Origin: Chloroflexota bacterium
GTDB lineage: Bacteria > Chloroflexota > Anaerolineae > B4-G1 > DUEL01
Length of the DNA stretch: 5,682 bases
Direction: 5' to 3'
Assembly: GCA_017743275.1 (NCBI GenBank)
Contig: JAGHZG010000134.1
Coordinates: forward strand, 1 to 5,682
Made by a program: the position numbers and the translations under genes. Numbering within the stretch: the stretch's first letter is position 1; each line of letters opens with the position of its first letter. The notes beneath the pieces were generated by a model. That model was not told the DNA's origin. It saw nothing but the letters and a program-made list of their open reading frames with translations, and did no database searches. This document shows, piece after piece, positions 1-5,676 of this stretch.

Positions 1-2486
1 GCCAGCCCCACCACCTGCGCCAGCGCCGTCGGCAGGTCTTCCGCCATGGCCACTGAGTTCCCGTAGGCCACCAGCACCCGCTTCAACTCCGGAAAACGCC
101 CCGACGCCGCCTGCAGGTAGAGCGGCTCCACGTAGAGAAGAGTGTCGTCTATCGGGATGACCAGGAGATTCCCCCGAATCACCTGGGAGCCGTGCTGGTT
201 CCAGAGGGTCAACTGCTGGGAGATGTACGGGTCCTGGTCAAAGCGGGCCTCTATCTGCATGGGCCCGTAAATCAGTTCCTGCTTCGGGAATTTGTAGACG
301 CCCAGTTGCCCGTAATCCTCACCGTCCGAATCGGCATAGAGCCAGGCAATCATGTTGCGCCGTCCGGTGGGGACGTAGGGGCGCATCAGCAAGAACTCCA
401 CCTCGTCCTTATCGGGCAGTTTCATCACCACGTAGTACGGGTCCATTTCCTGCTCTCTCTGACCCCGGACTTCCGTGGGCGTGGCCCAGAGGTCCTCTTT
501 GTTGTAGAAGACCTGCGGGTCGTCCATGTGGTAGGCGGCGTAGGCGGCGGCCTGGATGCGGAAGAGTTGCTCCGGGTAGCGCCAGTGGGCCCGCAGGACG
601 GCGGGCATCTGCTCCACTGGCGTGAACAGGTCGGGGAAGATGGCCTGGTACGTGCGGATGATGGGGTCGGTCGGGTCCACCACGTAGAAGGTCGTCTGGC
701 CCGTATAGGCGTCTATGGCAACCTTGACGCTGTTGCGGATGTAGTTGACATCGTTGAACGGCTCGGAGTACGGGAAGCGGTTGCTCCAGGTGTAGGCGTC
801 ATAAAGCCAGATGATGCGGCCGTCGGCAATCACTGGATAGGGGTCGGGGTCGTACCAGAAAATAGGCGCTATGGTCCGGACCCGCTCCGTAATCTCCCGA
901 TGAAACAGGATGCGGCTATCGGGGCGAAGGGCGGAGGAGACCAGAATCTGGGAACTGTTGAAGCGAACGGCAAAGAGGGCCCGTCGGAGCAGTCCACCCA
1001 GCGGTACTCCGGCCGGCCCCTCATAGCGGGTGTAGATGTTCTGGTCGCCACTGGGGTAGTCAAACTCCGGCTCGGTGGTGTTCACGATGGCGTACTCTTT
1101 GGTCAACTCGCCGAAGTAGATTTCGGGACGGGTGATCTGCAGGGCCGGTTCGGTGCTCTGGGGCGGGATGTCCCGGACCAGCAGGACCGGCAGCCCCTCG
1201 CGGGTGAATTCGTTGACGGGACTCACCACTGCACCGTAGCCGTGGGTGAAGACCAGGTGGCGGTTCACCCACGTCTGGGCCTGCTCGGCCAGTTGATCCA
1301 CATCCAGTTCCCGCACGGAGAGCATCACTTCCCGCAGCCCGTCGCTCAGGACGTAGCGGTCCACGTCCACATCGTTGAAGGCGTAGTAGAGGCGAATCTC
1401 CTGGAGTTGCCCGTAGGTGGTGAGAAGAGGGCGCCAGTCCCAGAGACGGATGTTCTGGATGGTGGCCTGGTTGGCGTCCAGCACTTCCGGAGTGAGGGCC
1501 CCCTCGGCGGGAAAATCCTGCTCCCGGACGTCGGTCAGCCCGAAACCGATGCGGGTAAAGTTGATGGCGTGCTGGATATAGGGCCGTTCGGCGGCCAGTT
1601 CGTTGGGGGCGACGACGAAGCGCTGGAGGGCGGCGGGGTAGAGGGAACTGACGACGGTCAGGATCAGCCAGGCACCGGCGGTGATAAGGAGGAGACGCCA
1701 GCGGCGGAGGTAGACGTTGATCAGGAAGAGGGCCGCGGCGACCAGCAGGACGGCGGTGAGGAGGTGGTAGATGGGGATACGGGCGTGGATGTCGGTGTAG
1801 CCAGCGCCGAAGACGGCGCCCCGGCTGGAGATGAGCAGTCGGAACCGGGCCAGTTGGTACTGGGCAGCGATAAGGGCCAGGATCAGCGCGCCCAGGACGG
1901 AGAGGTGGGCGATGGGGCCGCGGTCCCGGAGCGCGCCCGCCGTCCCGTAGACCACCAGCGCGCCCAGCAGGCTGAGGGTGATCAGGGCCAGAAACCAGCC
2001 CGCCAGCAAGTCGTAGACCGGCAGTCGGAAAAGGTAGAAACTGACATCCTGGCCGAAGATGGGGTCGGTCAGGCCGAAGGGGGTGGCATGGCGAAATACG
2101 AGGAAGTCCAGCCACTGGGCGGAGAGGACTTCGGCCATAATGAAGGCAATGAGCAGTCCGACGCCGATGAGGACACCCCGGAGGGTGCGGATACTGGCAT
2201 AGCCCATACGAGCGCGGAAGGGGCGGAGGATGCGGCTTTCGGTTAGGCGCGCGGGGATGAGGAGCCAGTTGACCGCCAGAACGGCCGCCGCCAGCAGGCC
2301 GCCGCTCAGGAAGGCCACGACCGTCGCCAGCAGGCGGGTCTGATAGACGGGGAGATAGCCCACTTCCTCAAACCAGAGCCAGTCGGTGTAGATGCCAGCG
2401 ACGAGTTCCAGCAGGCCCGGGCCGAAGAAGAGGATCAGCAGCAGCAGGCCGATCAGGATGAGAGTCCACTTCAGACGGGGGGGCAT
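1..2486 (-). CDS. UPF0182 family integral membrane protein (C-terminus beyond window)
   Basis: I translated this frame by hand from the ATG at 2486. It stays open to the window edge, giving 828 residues without a stop or frameshift. The family (UPF0182, COG1615) has no established biochemical function; members are usually about 900-1000 aa, so roughly the last tenth is probably missing. The N-terminal third is strongly hydrophobic, with about seven likely membrane segments: near 8-30, 52-78 and 104-122, then several up to about residue 290. Family-like motifs are DWLWFEEVGY at 35-44 and DPIFGQDVSFYLFRLPVY at 141-158. After the last membrane segment comes a run resembling YPAALQRFVVAPNE. The rest is a large, probably extracytoplasmic, soluble domain rich in Tyr, Asp and Pro. 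AAAGGAG at 2491-2497 leaves 4 nt to the ATG, a short spacing. The gene follows efp by 64 bp containing a terminator-like hairpin. Family assignment is secure; function is unknown. Confidence 0.93.
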   Translation of the reverse strand, partial: MPPRLKWTLILIGLLLLILFFGPGLLELVAGIYTDWLWFEEVGYLPVYQTRLLATVVAFLSGGLLAAAVLAVNWLLIPARLTESRILRPFRARMGYASIRTLRGVLIGVGLLIAFIMAEVLSAQWLDFLVFRHATPFGLTDPIFGQDVSFYLFRLPVYDLLAGWFLALITLSLLGALVVYGTAGALRDRGPIAHLSVLGALILALIAAQYQLARFRLLISSRGAVFGAGYTDIHARIPIYHLLTAVLLVAAALFLINVYLRRWRLLLITAGAWLILTVVSSLYPAALQRFVVAPNELAAERPYIQHAINFTRIGFGLTDVREQDFPAEGALTPEVLDANQATIQNIRLWDWRPLLTTYGQLQEIRLYYAFNDVDVDRYVLSDGLREVMLSVRELDVDQLAEQAQTWVNRHLVFTHGYGAVVSPVNEFTREGLPVLLVRDIPPQSTEPALQITRPEIYFGELTKEYAIVNTTEPEFDYPSGDQNIYTRYEGPAGVPLGGLLRRALFAVRFNSSQILVSSALRPDSRILFHREITERVRTIAPIFWYDPDPYPVIADGRIIWLYDAYTWSNRFPYSEPFNDVNYIRNSVKVAIDAYTGQTTFYVVDPTDPIIRTYQAIFPDLFTPVEQMPAVLRAHWRYPEQLFRIQAAAYAAYHMDDPQVFYNKEDLWATPTEVRGQREQEMDPYYVVMKLPDKDEVEFLLMRPYVPTGRRNMIAWLYADSDGEDYGQLGVYKFPKQELIYGPMQIEARFDQDPYISQQLTLWNQHGSQVIRGNLLVIPIDDTLLYVEPLYLQAASGRFPELKRVLVAYGNSVAMAEDLPTALAQVVGL

Positions 2487-2497
2487 GGGTCTCCTTT

Positions 2498-2542
2498 GGA
2501 AAAAGAAATGTTATGTCGGCGGCTTTGCTGCCGACATAACAT
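2498..2542 (-). terminator. Rho-independent terminator after efp (or attenuator ahead of the UPF0182 gene)
   Basis: Arms ATGTTATGTCGGC (2508-2520) and its exact complement (2530-2542) form 13 perfect base pairs. Two more G-C pairs lie beyond a wobble position, around a 3-nt loop (2524-2526). Reading on the minus strand, the hairpin starts 9 nt after the efp stop codon and is followed directly by TTTCTTTTTCC, a good U-tract. The tract runs straight into the AAAGGAG ribosome binding site of the UPF0182 gene. On the plus strand no T-run follows, so the terminator is directional. The hairpin is clearly seen; termination is inferred. Confidence 0.85.
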
Positions 2543-2550
2543 CTTTCTGG

Positions 2551-3108
2551 CTATACCCGGGTAACGTACTCCCCCGTGCGGGTATCCACCCGGACGGTGT
2601 CCCCGGCCTGGACAAAGAGAGGGACCTGAATCTCCAGCCCGGTCTCCAGGGTCGCCTTCTTCATCACGTTGGTGGCCGTATCACCAGCGATGGCCACTTC
2701 GGTATCCACCACCTGCAGGTCCACGGCGGTGGGGAGTTCCACCTCAATAGGCTGGTTCTCGTACATGGAGATGACCAGTTCCATGCCCTCTTTCAGGTAC
2801 CCCGTCTGCCCTTCCAGCACGTGCGCCGGAACGCCAACCTGGTCGTAGGTCTCGGTGTCCATAAAGTAGTAGAGGTCGCCGTCGTTGTAGAGATACTGGA
2901 CCCCCCGGCGCTCAATGCGCACTTCCTGGACCCGGTCGCCGGAAAGGAAGGTCTGCTGGACGGTGGCGCCGGTGCGCAGGTTGCGCAGTTTGGTGCGGAT
3001 GATGGCGTTGCCCCGACCGGGCTTGTGGTGCTGGTACTCCAGGACCTTGTAGAGTTCTCCGTCTAAAACAAACGTGGTTCCTCGGCGCAGGTCGTTGACA
3101 TCAATCAT
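2551..3108 (-). CDS. efp: Translation elongation factor P
   Basis: This 185-aa protein is the usual EF-P length. EF-P binds the ribosome between the P and E sites and relieves stalling at polyproline stretches. Three beta-barrel regions are visible: an N-terminal KOW-like domain (about 1-63), a central OB domain (about 66-127, with YLYNDGDLYYFMDTETYDQ) and a C-terminal OB domain (about 130-185). The last ends in the family signature VDTRTGEYVTRV at 174-185. The functional loop reads HHKPGRGNA at 27-35, with Arg32 where E. coli has the modified Lys34. An in-frame extension to 3168 exists, but ATG at 3108 is chosen because TGGAGGG lies at 3114-3120, 5 nt away, and because MIDVNDLRRG aligns with known EF-P N-termini. 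The gene has its own promoter-like site at 3341-3369, with a probable MITE in the leader, and a terminator-like hairpin after the stop. Confidence 0.97.
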   Translation of the reverse strand: MIDVNDLRRGTTFVLDGELYKVLEYQHHKPGRGNAIIRTKLRNLRTGATVQQTFLSGDRVQEVRIERRGVQYLYNDGDLYYFMDTETYDQVGVPAHVLEGQTGYLKEGMELVISMYENQPIEVELPTAVDLQVVDTEVAIAGDTATNVMKKATLETGLEIQVPLFVQAGDTVRVDTRTGEYVTRV

Positions 3109-3130
3109 ACCGTCCCTCCACTTCTGGGGT

Positions 3131-3138
3131 GATTCCGG
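3131..3138. repeat. Target-site duplication, copy proximal to efp start
   Basis: GATTCCGG (extending to a ninth G at 3139) is identical to 3283-3290 (ninth G at 3291). The two copies bracket the inverted-repeat-ended element, and the match stops on both sides. This is expected of a duplication made on insertion; chance recurrence of an 8-9 bp word exactly at both inverted-repeat borders is unlikely. Confidence 0.7.
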
Positions 3139-3282
3139 GTGACTACCTACCAGGGGGCCTCTGGACAAGCGCTATCAGAGACGCGGCGAAGGCATGCCCC
3201 TGTAGCGCAGGCCGCCAGGCCTGCATGCAGGCTGACAGCCTGCGCTACATTTACTTGCAAACCGATTCGGGTAGGTAGTTAC
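3139..3282. mobile_element. Putative MITE (about 144 bp, no transposase) inserted in the efp leader
   Basis: The ends form terminal inverted repeats: GTGACTACCTACC at 3139-3151 and, as its reverse complement, GTAACTACCTACC at 3270-3282 (12 of 13 identical). Immediately outside them is a direct repeat, GATTCCGG at 3131-3138 and again at 3283-3290. A ninth G is shared ambiguously with the element end, so the duplication is 8 or 9 bp. Inverted ends exactly flanked by a direct repeat are the signature of a transposon insertion. At 144 bp it cannot encode a transposase, so it would have to be mobilised in trans. It contains a nested palindrome (3201-3249). Removing the element and one repeat copy would shorten the predicted efp leader from about 226 to about 74 nt. 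I cannot name the parent IS family. Confidence 0.72.
3201..3249. repeat. 49-bp compound palindrome with TGTAG...CTACA ends
   Basis: The outer arms TGTAGCGCAGGC (3201-3212) and GCCTGCGCTACA (3238-3249) are exact complements. Inside is a perfect 14-bp palindrome, GCCTGCATGCAGGC (3219-3232). Each half can also fold alone: GCAGGC (3207-3212) with GCCTGC (3219-3224), and GCAGGC (3227-3232) with GCCTGC (3238-3243). This is the architecture of REP-type palindromic elements. It lies inside the putative MITE and would be transcribed in the efp leader. Membership in a dispersed family is inferred; only one full copy is in the window. Confidence 0.7.
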
Positions 3283-3290
3283 GATTCCGG
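3283..3290. repeat. Target-site duplication, copy proximal to efp promoter
   Basis: This is the second copy of GATTCCGG, directly abutting the right inverted repeat (3270-3282). It lies about 50 bp from the predicted efp -10 box, on the transcribed side, so the insertion would fall in the transcribed leader and not in the promoter. Confidence 0.7.
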
Positions 3291-3340
3291 GCAGTAACAT
3301 GCCAGACACGTCTGGAGGTGCCTGGCCTGTTGATATGGTT

Positions 3341-3369
3341 ATTATACCAGGTATAGAGGGGAGCGTCAA
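3341..3369 (-). promoter_or_regulatory. Near-consensus sigma-70 promoter for efp
   Basis: On the minus strand TTGACG (3364-3369) is followed by an optimal 17-nt spacer and a perfect TATAAT (3341-3346). TGG sits directly before the -10 box, giving an extended -10. Transcription would start near 3334, about 226 nt before the efp ATG. The leader so produced contains a small hairpin (CCAGAC at 3302-3307 with GTCTGG at 3310-3315) and the putative MITE. The next gene on this strand is efp, so assignment to efp is straightforward. It is inferred from sequence only. Confidence 0.78.
3343..3355. promoter_or_regulatory. Short dyad overlapping the efp -10 box; possible operator
   Basis: TATACC-A-GGTATA is a perfect 13-bp inverted repeat around one central base. 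It overlaps four bases of the minus-strand -10 box and part of the spacer. A repressor binding here would block the promoter. The dyad is short and part of it is forced by the -10 sequence itself, so it may be coincidental. No regulator gene is in the window. Confidence 0.3.
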
Positions 3370-3381
3370 ATGAACCAAAAC

Positions 3382-3411
3382 TGTAGGACAACTGCGAGCA
3401 GTTGTCCTACA
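3382..3411 (-). repeat. Perfect palindromic hairpin with TGTAG...CTACA ends; possible second terminator
   Basis: TGTAGGACAACTG (3382-3394) pairs perfectly with 3399-3411 around a 4-nt loop. On the minus strand it is followed by GTTTTGG, a short T-run, so it could act as a weak back-up terminator for the carbamate kinase transcript. It sits about 12 bp upstream of the efp -35 box, insulating that promoter. Its ends match those of the palindrome at 3201-3249 while the cores differ, which suggests a repeat family and not only a terminator. Confidence 0.65.
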
Positions 3412-3459
3412 AATCGGCCAGACCCGCCAAAAGGGGGAAATACCCGGGAAGCAAGAAGC

Positions 3460-3506
3460 AAGGAAGCGTTTGCGCGGCAGTGAAGATGCCGCACAAACGC
3501 TCCCTT
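3460..3506 (-). terminator. Long hairpin after carbamate kinase; probable terminator
   Basis: The core arms 3466-3479 (GCGTTTGCGCGGCA) and 3487-3500 pair at 13 of 14 positions around a 7-nt loop. Six further positions outward pair with one mismatch, giving about 20 positions with two mismatches. On the minus strand the structure begins 26 nt after the carbamate kinase stop codon and is followed by TTGCTTCTTGCTTCC. That tail is T-rich but interrupted. Position and strength of the stem support termination; the poor T-tract leaves room for a transcript-stabilising or repeat role. Confidence 0.6.
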
Positions 3507-3532
3507 CGGCGGCAATTCCAGGAGATCGCGGA

Positions 3533-4483
3533 TCAGTCGGGGATGATGCGGGTGCCGGTCTCGCCCCGGAGCGCCCGGGCGATGTTCTCGGGATTGGTGA
3601 TGATGGCCTCCTTACCGCCCGCTTCCAGGAACCAGACGATGGCCTCAATCTTGGGAAGCATACTCCCCCTGGCGAAGTGCCCCTCGGCTATATACCGCTT
3701 CGCCTCAGAGACGGTCATCACGTCTATCGGTCGCCGGTCGGGCTTGTTGAAGTTCAGGTACACCTTCTCCACGGCGGTGGAGATGAGGAACAGGTCCGCG
3801 CCGATAGAGCGGGCCAGCAGGGAGGCGGCGTAGTCCTTGTCAATGACAGCGGCGACGCCCTTCAGGTTGCCGTTCTCATCCTCAATGACGGGAATACCCC
3901 CTCCGCCCACCGTGATGGTGATGATGCCCGCGTCCAGCATCAGTCGTACCGCATCCAGTTCCACGATGCGCTGAGGCATCGGAGAGGCGACAACCCGCCG
4001 CCAGCCCCGGCCGGCGTCCTCTACCACGGTCCAGCCCTCCTCCCGCTCCCGCCGTCGGGCCTCTTCCTCGGTCATGAAGCCGCCGATGGGCTTGGTGGGG
4101 TTGCGGAAGGACGGGTCATTTCGGTCCACCACCACCTGGGTAACGATGGTAGCGGCCTGCCTGGCGATGCCCCGCCGCCGGAACTCGTTCTGCAGATTCT
4201 GCTGGAGGGCGTAGCCGATAGCCCCCTGGGTGTCTGCCCCGCAGACGTCCAGCGGCACCTCGTGCATCCCGGCGACCTGATGGGCGATCTCGGAGCGGCG
4301 GAGGATGAAGCCGACCTGAGGGCCGTTCCCGTGCCCGATGGCCACGTTCCAGCCCTGCTCAATCATATCCGCAATGTAGTAACACGTTTCCTTGGCGGCC
4401 TCGTACTGGTCCTCTACCGTCACGCGAGTATTGTCTTTGATCAGCGAATTTCCCCCGATTGCGATAACTGCCAGTTTTCGCAT
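3533..4483 (-). CDS. arcC: Carbamate kinase
   Basis: This 316-aa protein has the full length of the cytosolic carbamate kinase family (amino-acid kinase fold). The enzyme transfers phosphate between carbamoyl phosphate and ADP; in catabolism it yields ATP plus carbamate, which decays to CO2 and ammonia. Visible motifs are AIGGNSL at 8-14 and HGNGPQVG at 51-58. DRNDPSFRNPTKPIGGFM (120-137) starts the protruding subdomain. VGGGGIPV is at 192-199, DKDYAASLLA at 215-224 and GSMLPKIEA at 273-281. Lys131, Lys216 and Lys278 fit the conserved active-site lysines. The frame is open far upstream, but ATG at 4483 gives the canonical N-terminus MRKLAVIAIGGN. A modest GGAG (4491-4494) lies 7 nt before it. 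It is 74 bp downstream of the carbamoyltransferase on the same strand, with no obvious promoter between, so the two are probably cotranscribed. Confidence 0.97.
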   Translation of the reverse strand: MRKLAVIAIGGNSLIKDNTRVTVEDQYEAAKETCYYIADMIEQGWNVAIGHGNGPQVGFILRRSEIAHQVAGMHEVPLDVCGADTQGAIGYALQQNLQNEFRRRGIARQAATIVTQVVVDRNDPSFRNPTKPIGGFMTEEEARRREREEGWTVVEDAGRGWRRVVASPMPQRIVELDAVRLMLDAGIITITVGGGGIPVIEDENGNLKGVAAVIDKDYAASLLARSIGADLFLISTAVEKVYLNFNKPDRRPIDVMTVSEAKRYIAEGHFARGSMLPKIEAIVWFLEAGGKEAIITNPENIARALRGETGTRIIPD

Positions 4484-4503
4484 GGTCGTGCTCCGTATCC
4501 GCA

Positions 4504-4559
4504 GTCTGTCGTCCGTCGTCAGTGGTCTGTGGTCTGTGGTCTGTGGTCTGTGGTCTATC
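4504..4559. repeat. Heptanucleotide tandem array, eight units
   Basis: Eight consecutive 7-bp units run without interruption. On the plus strand they are GTCTGTC, GTCCGTC, GTCAGTG, four identical GTCTGTG, then GTCTATC. Equivalently, the minus strand reads repeated ACAGACC. The units nearest the carbamate kinase start are the most diverged. The array occupies 56 bp of the gap between the two catabolic genes, and its last unit overlaps two bases of the carbamoyltransferase stop codon (4558-4560). Its other end is 9 bp from the kinase ribosome binding site. It resembles the short tandem heptamer repeats described in cyanobacteria in form only. Confidence 0.9.
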
Positions 4560-5547
4560 AGAACATCGTCAGCGCCATGACCGCCTTCTGGACGTGGAGG
4601 CGGTTCTCCGCCTGGTCGTAGACGACCGACTGGGGGCCGTCCAGCACCCCGTCGGTGACCTCTATGTTGCGGTCGGCGGGGAGGGGGTGCATGTAGATGG
4701 CGTCGGGCTTCGCCACGCGGAGTTTTGCCTCGTCCATGATCCAGTGCCGGTACTGGTCCTGGATGCGCTTCCCTTCTTCGGGGTCGGTGGTGGTCAGGAG
4801 GGGGCCCCAGGACTTGGCGTAGATGATGTCGCCACCCCTGCATGCCTCCTCCATGCCGTTGGGGTCGGCGATGATGTCAAAGGCGGTTCCGTAGCGGCGG
4901 GCCTCCTCCTGCGCCTGAGCGACGATGTCGGGCATCAGGCCAAACTCCGGCGGGTAGGCCAGGGTGATGTCCAGGCCGAAGCGGGGCATCTGCAGGATGA
5001 GGGATTGGGGCACGGAGATCGGCTTCAGGTAGGAGGCGGCGTAGGCCCAGGAGACCACCAGCCGCTTCCCGCGCAGGTCCCGGCCCTTTTTCTCTATGAT
5101 GGTCATCAGGTCCGCCAGGCACTGGAAGGGATGGTAGATGTCGCACTGCATGTTGAGGACGGGCACCCGGCTGTAGCGGGCGACCTCGGTGATGTAGCGG
5201 TTGCCCACACCCCACTCCACATGTCGGATGGCGATGCCGTCAAAGTAGCGGCCGAAGATTTCGCCGATTTCTTTCGGGGTATCGCCGTGGGCGATCTGGG
5301 TGGTCTTGCTCTCTATGAAGGCGGCGTGCCCGCCCAACTGGGCCATGCCGGCCTCAAAGGAGCCGCGCGTGCGGGTGCTGGAGAAGAAGAAGAGCATCGC
5401 CAGCACCTTGTCGCGCAGGTAGGGGTGGGGCTCCCCCAGGGCCCGCTTGCGCTTGAGGTCAAAGGCCACGTCCAGAACGGTCTCCACTTCTTCTTTGGAA
5501 AAGTCCAGGTCACCGATCAGGTCACGGTTTCTGAGATTGGTCTGCAT
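4558..5547 (-). CDS. Knotted carbamoyltransferase (YgeW / acetylornithine carbamoyltransferase-like), substrate unknown
   Basis: This 329-aa protein has the two-domain aspartate/ornithine carbamoyltransferase fold. The carbamoyl-phosphate site is clear: SSTRTR at 56-61 and HPFQ at 139-142. The segment WAYAASYLKPISVPQ (167-181) matches the knot-forming loop of YgeW-type enzymes, and KTTQIAHGDTPKE (81-93) also resembles YgeW. The C-terminus, with RNIEVTD (293-299) and AENRLHVQKAVMAL (313-326), is closer to acetyl- or succinylornithine carbamoyltransferases. The second-substrate motif is HPLP (287-290) where most ornithine-type members have HCLP, and the classical SMG loop is absent; KSWG (245-248) stands there. 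ATG at 5547 is preceded by GGGAGGA. The downstream carbamate kinase suggests a catabolic direction, releasing carbamoyl phosphate from a carbamoylated compound. General annotation as ornithine carbamoyltransferase would be over-specific. Confidence 0.92.
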   Translation of the reverse strand: MQTNLRNRDLIGDLDFSKEEVETVLDVAFDLKRKRALGEPHPYLRDKVLAMLFFFSSTRTRGSFEAGMAQLGGHAAFIESKTTQIAHGDTPKEIGEIFGRYFDGIAIRHVEWGVGNRYITEVARYSRVPVLNMQCDIYHPFQCLADLMTIIEKKGRDLRGKRLVVSWAYAASYLKPISVPQSLILQMPRFGLDITLAYPPEFGLMPDIVAQAQEEARRYGTAFDIIADPNGMEEACRGGDIIYAKSWGPLLTTTDPEEGKRIQDQYRHWIMDEAKLRVAKPDAIYMHPLPADRNIEVTDGVLDGPQSVVYDQAENRLHVQKAVMALTMF

Positions 5548-5553
5548 GGTGTA

Positions 5554-5560
5554 TCCTCCC
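5554..5560 (-). promoter_or_regulatory. Ribosome binding site that fixes the carbamoyltransferase start
   Basis: On the minus strand GGGAGGA ends 6 nt before the ATG at 5547. An in-frame TTG at 5565 lies upstream of this site and would extend the protein by six residues. The strong Shine-Dalgarno match lies inside that extension, so the ATG is the better start. Confidence 0.85.
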
Positions 5561-5639
5561 AGCAAAAAGTTATACGCGCTATGTGCAACTTGTTTTTCCC
5601 AGCCTTTGGGGCATTACGCCGGCTTACTCCTCCTTTTCT

Positions 5640-5676
5640 CCCCCTTCTCCTTCCCGTTTCGGGGAGGAGAAGGGGG
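5640..5676. repeat. 17-bp palindromic hairpin upstream of the carbamoyltransferase
   Basis: Arms 5640-5656 (beginning CCCCCTTCTCC) and 5660-5676 pair at all 17 positions, one of them a G-T wobble, around a TTT loop. Neither side has a T-run inside the window, so a simple terminator is not well supported; on the minus strand the tail is the purine-rich GAGAAAAGGAGGAG. It looks like an intergenic REP-type repeat, or the end of a transcript whose gene lies to the right. The remaining 5561-5639 shows no convincing promoter. Confidence 0.65.

Noticed and set aside
192..2246. Long plus-strand open frame (684 codons) and a 351-codon minus-strand frame at 1060-2115, both across the UPF0182 gene
   Set aside because: Both are shadows caused by the high-GC codon use of the UPF0182 gene. 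Their products are repetitive in Gly, Asp, Val or Arg, Pro and show no recognisable domain, whereas the chosen frame gives a clear family match over 828 residues.
3109..3168. N-terminal extension of EF-P by 20 residues
   Set aside because: The ribosome binding site TGGAGGG lies inside the extension, 5 nt before the ATG at 3108, and EF-P proteins begin at the equivalent of MIDVNDLR.
3330..3357. Plus-strand promoter TTGATA-N16-TATAGA, divergent from the efp promoter
   Set aside because: It overlaps the stronger minus-strand promoter and has no plus-strand gene downstream; most of the match comes from the shared AT-rich dyad.
4504..4559. CRISPR-like array
   Set aside because: The units are 7 bp and contiguous with no spacers, so this is a simple tandem repeat.
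3470..4621. Plus-strand open frames over the carbamate kinase gene and the intergenic region (3402-3833, 3470-4621), and minus-strand 3175-3648
   Set aside because: They overlap a certain gene or are built from hairpins and repeats. None has a recognisable domain or a good ribosome binding site.
4484..4843. In-frame upstream extension of carbamate kinase through the heptamer array into the carbamoyltransferase gene (a possible fusion)
   Set aside because: The extension is Arg/Pro/His-rich shadow sequence plus translated heptamers. The canonical kinase N-terminus starts at 4483 with its own ribosome binding site.
5569..5574. TATAAC as a -10 box for the carbamoyltransferase
   Set aside because: Transcription would start on top of the ribosome binding site, and the hexamer 17 nt upstream (AAAAAC) is not a -35 box. 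TTGCAC nearby is only 8 nt away.
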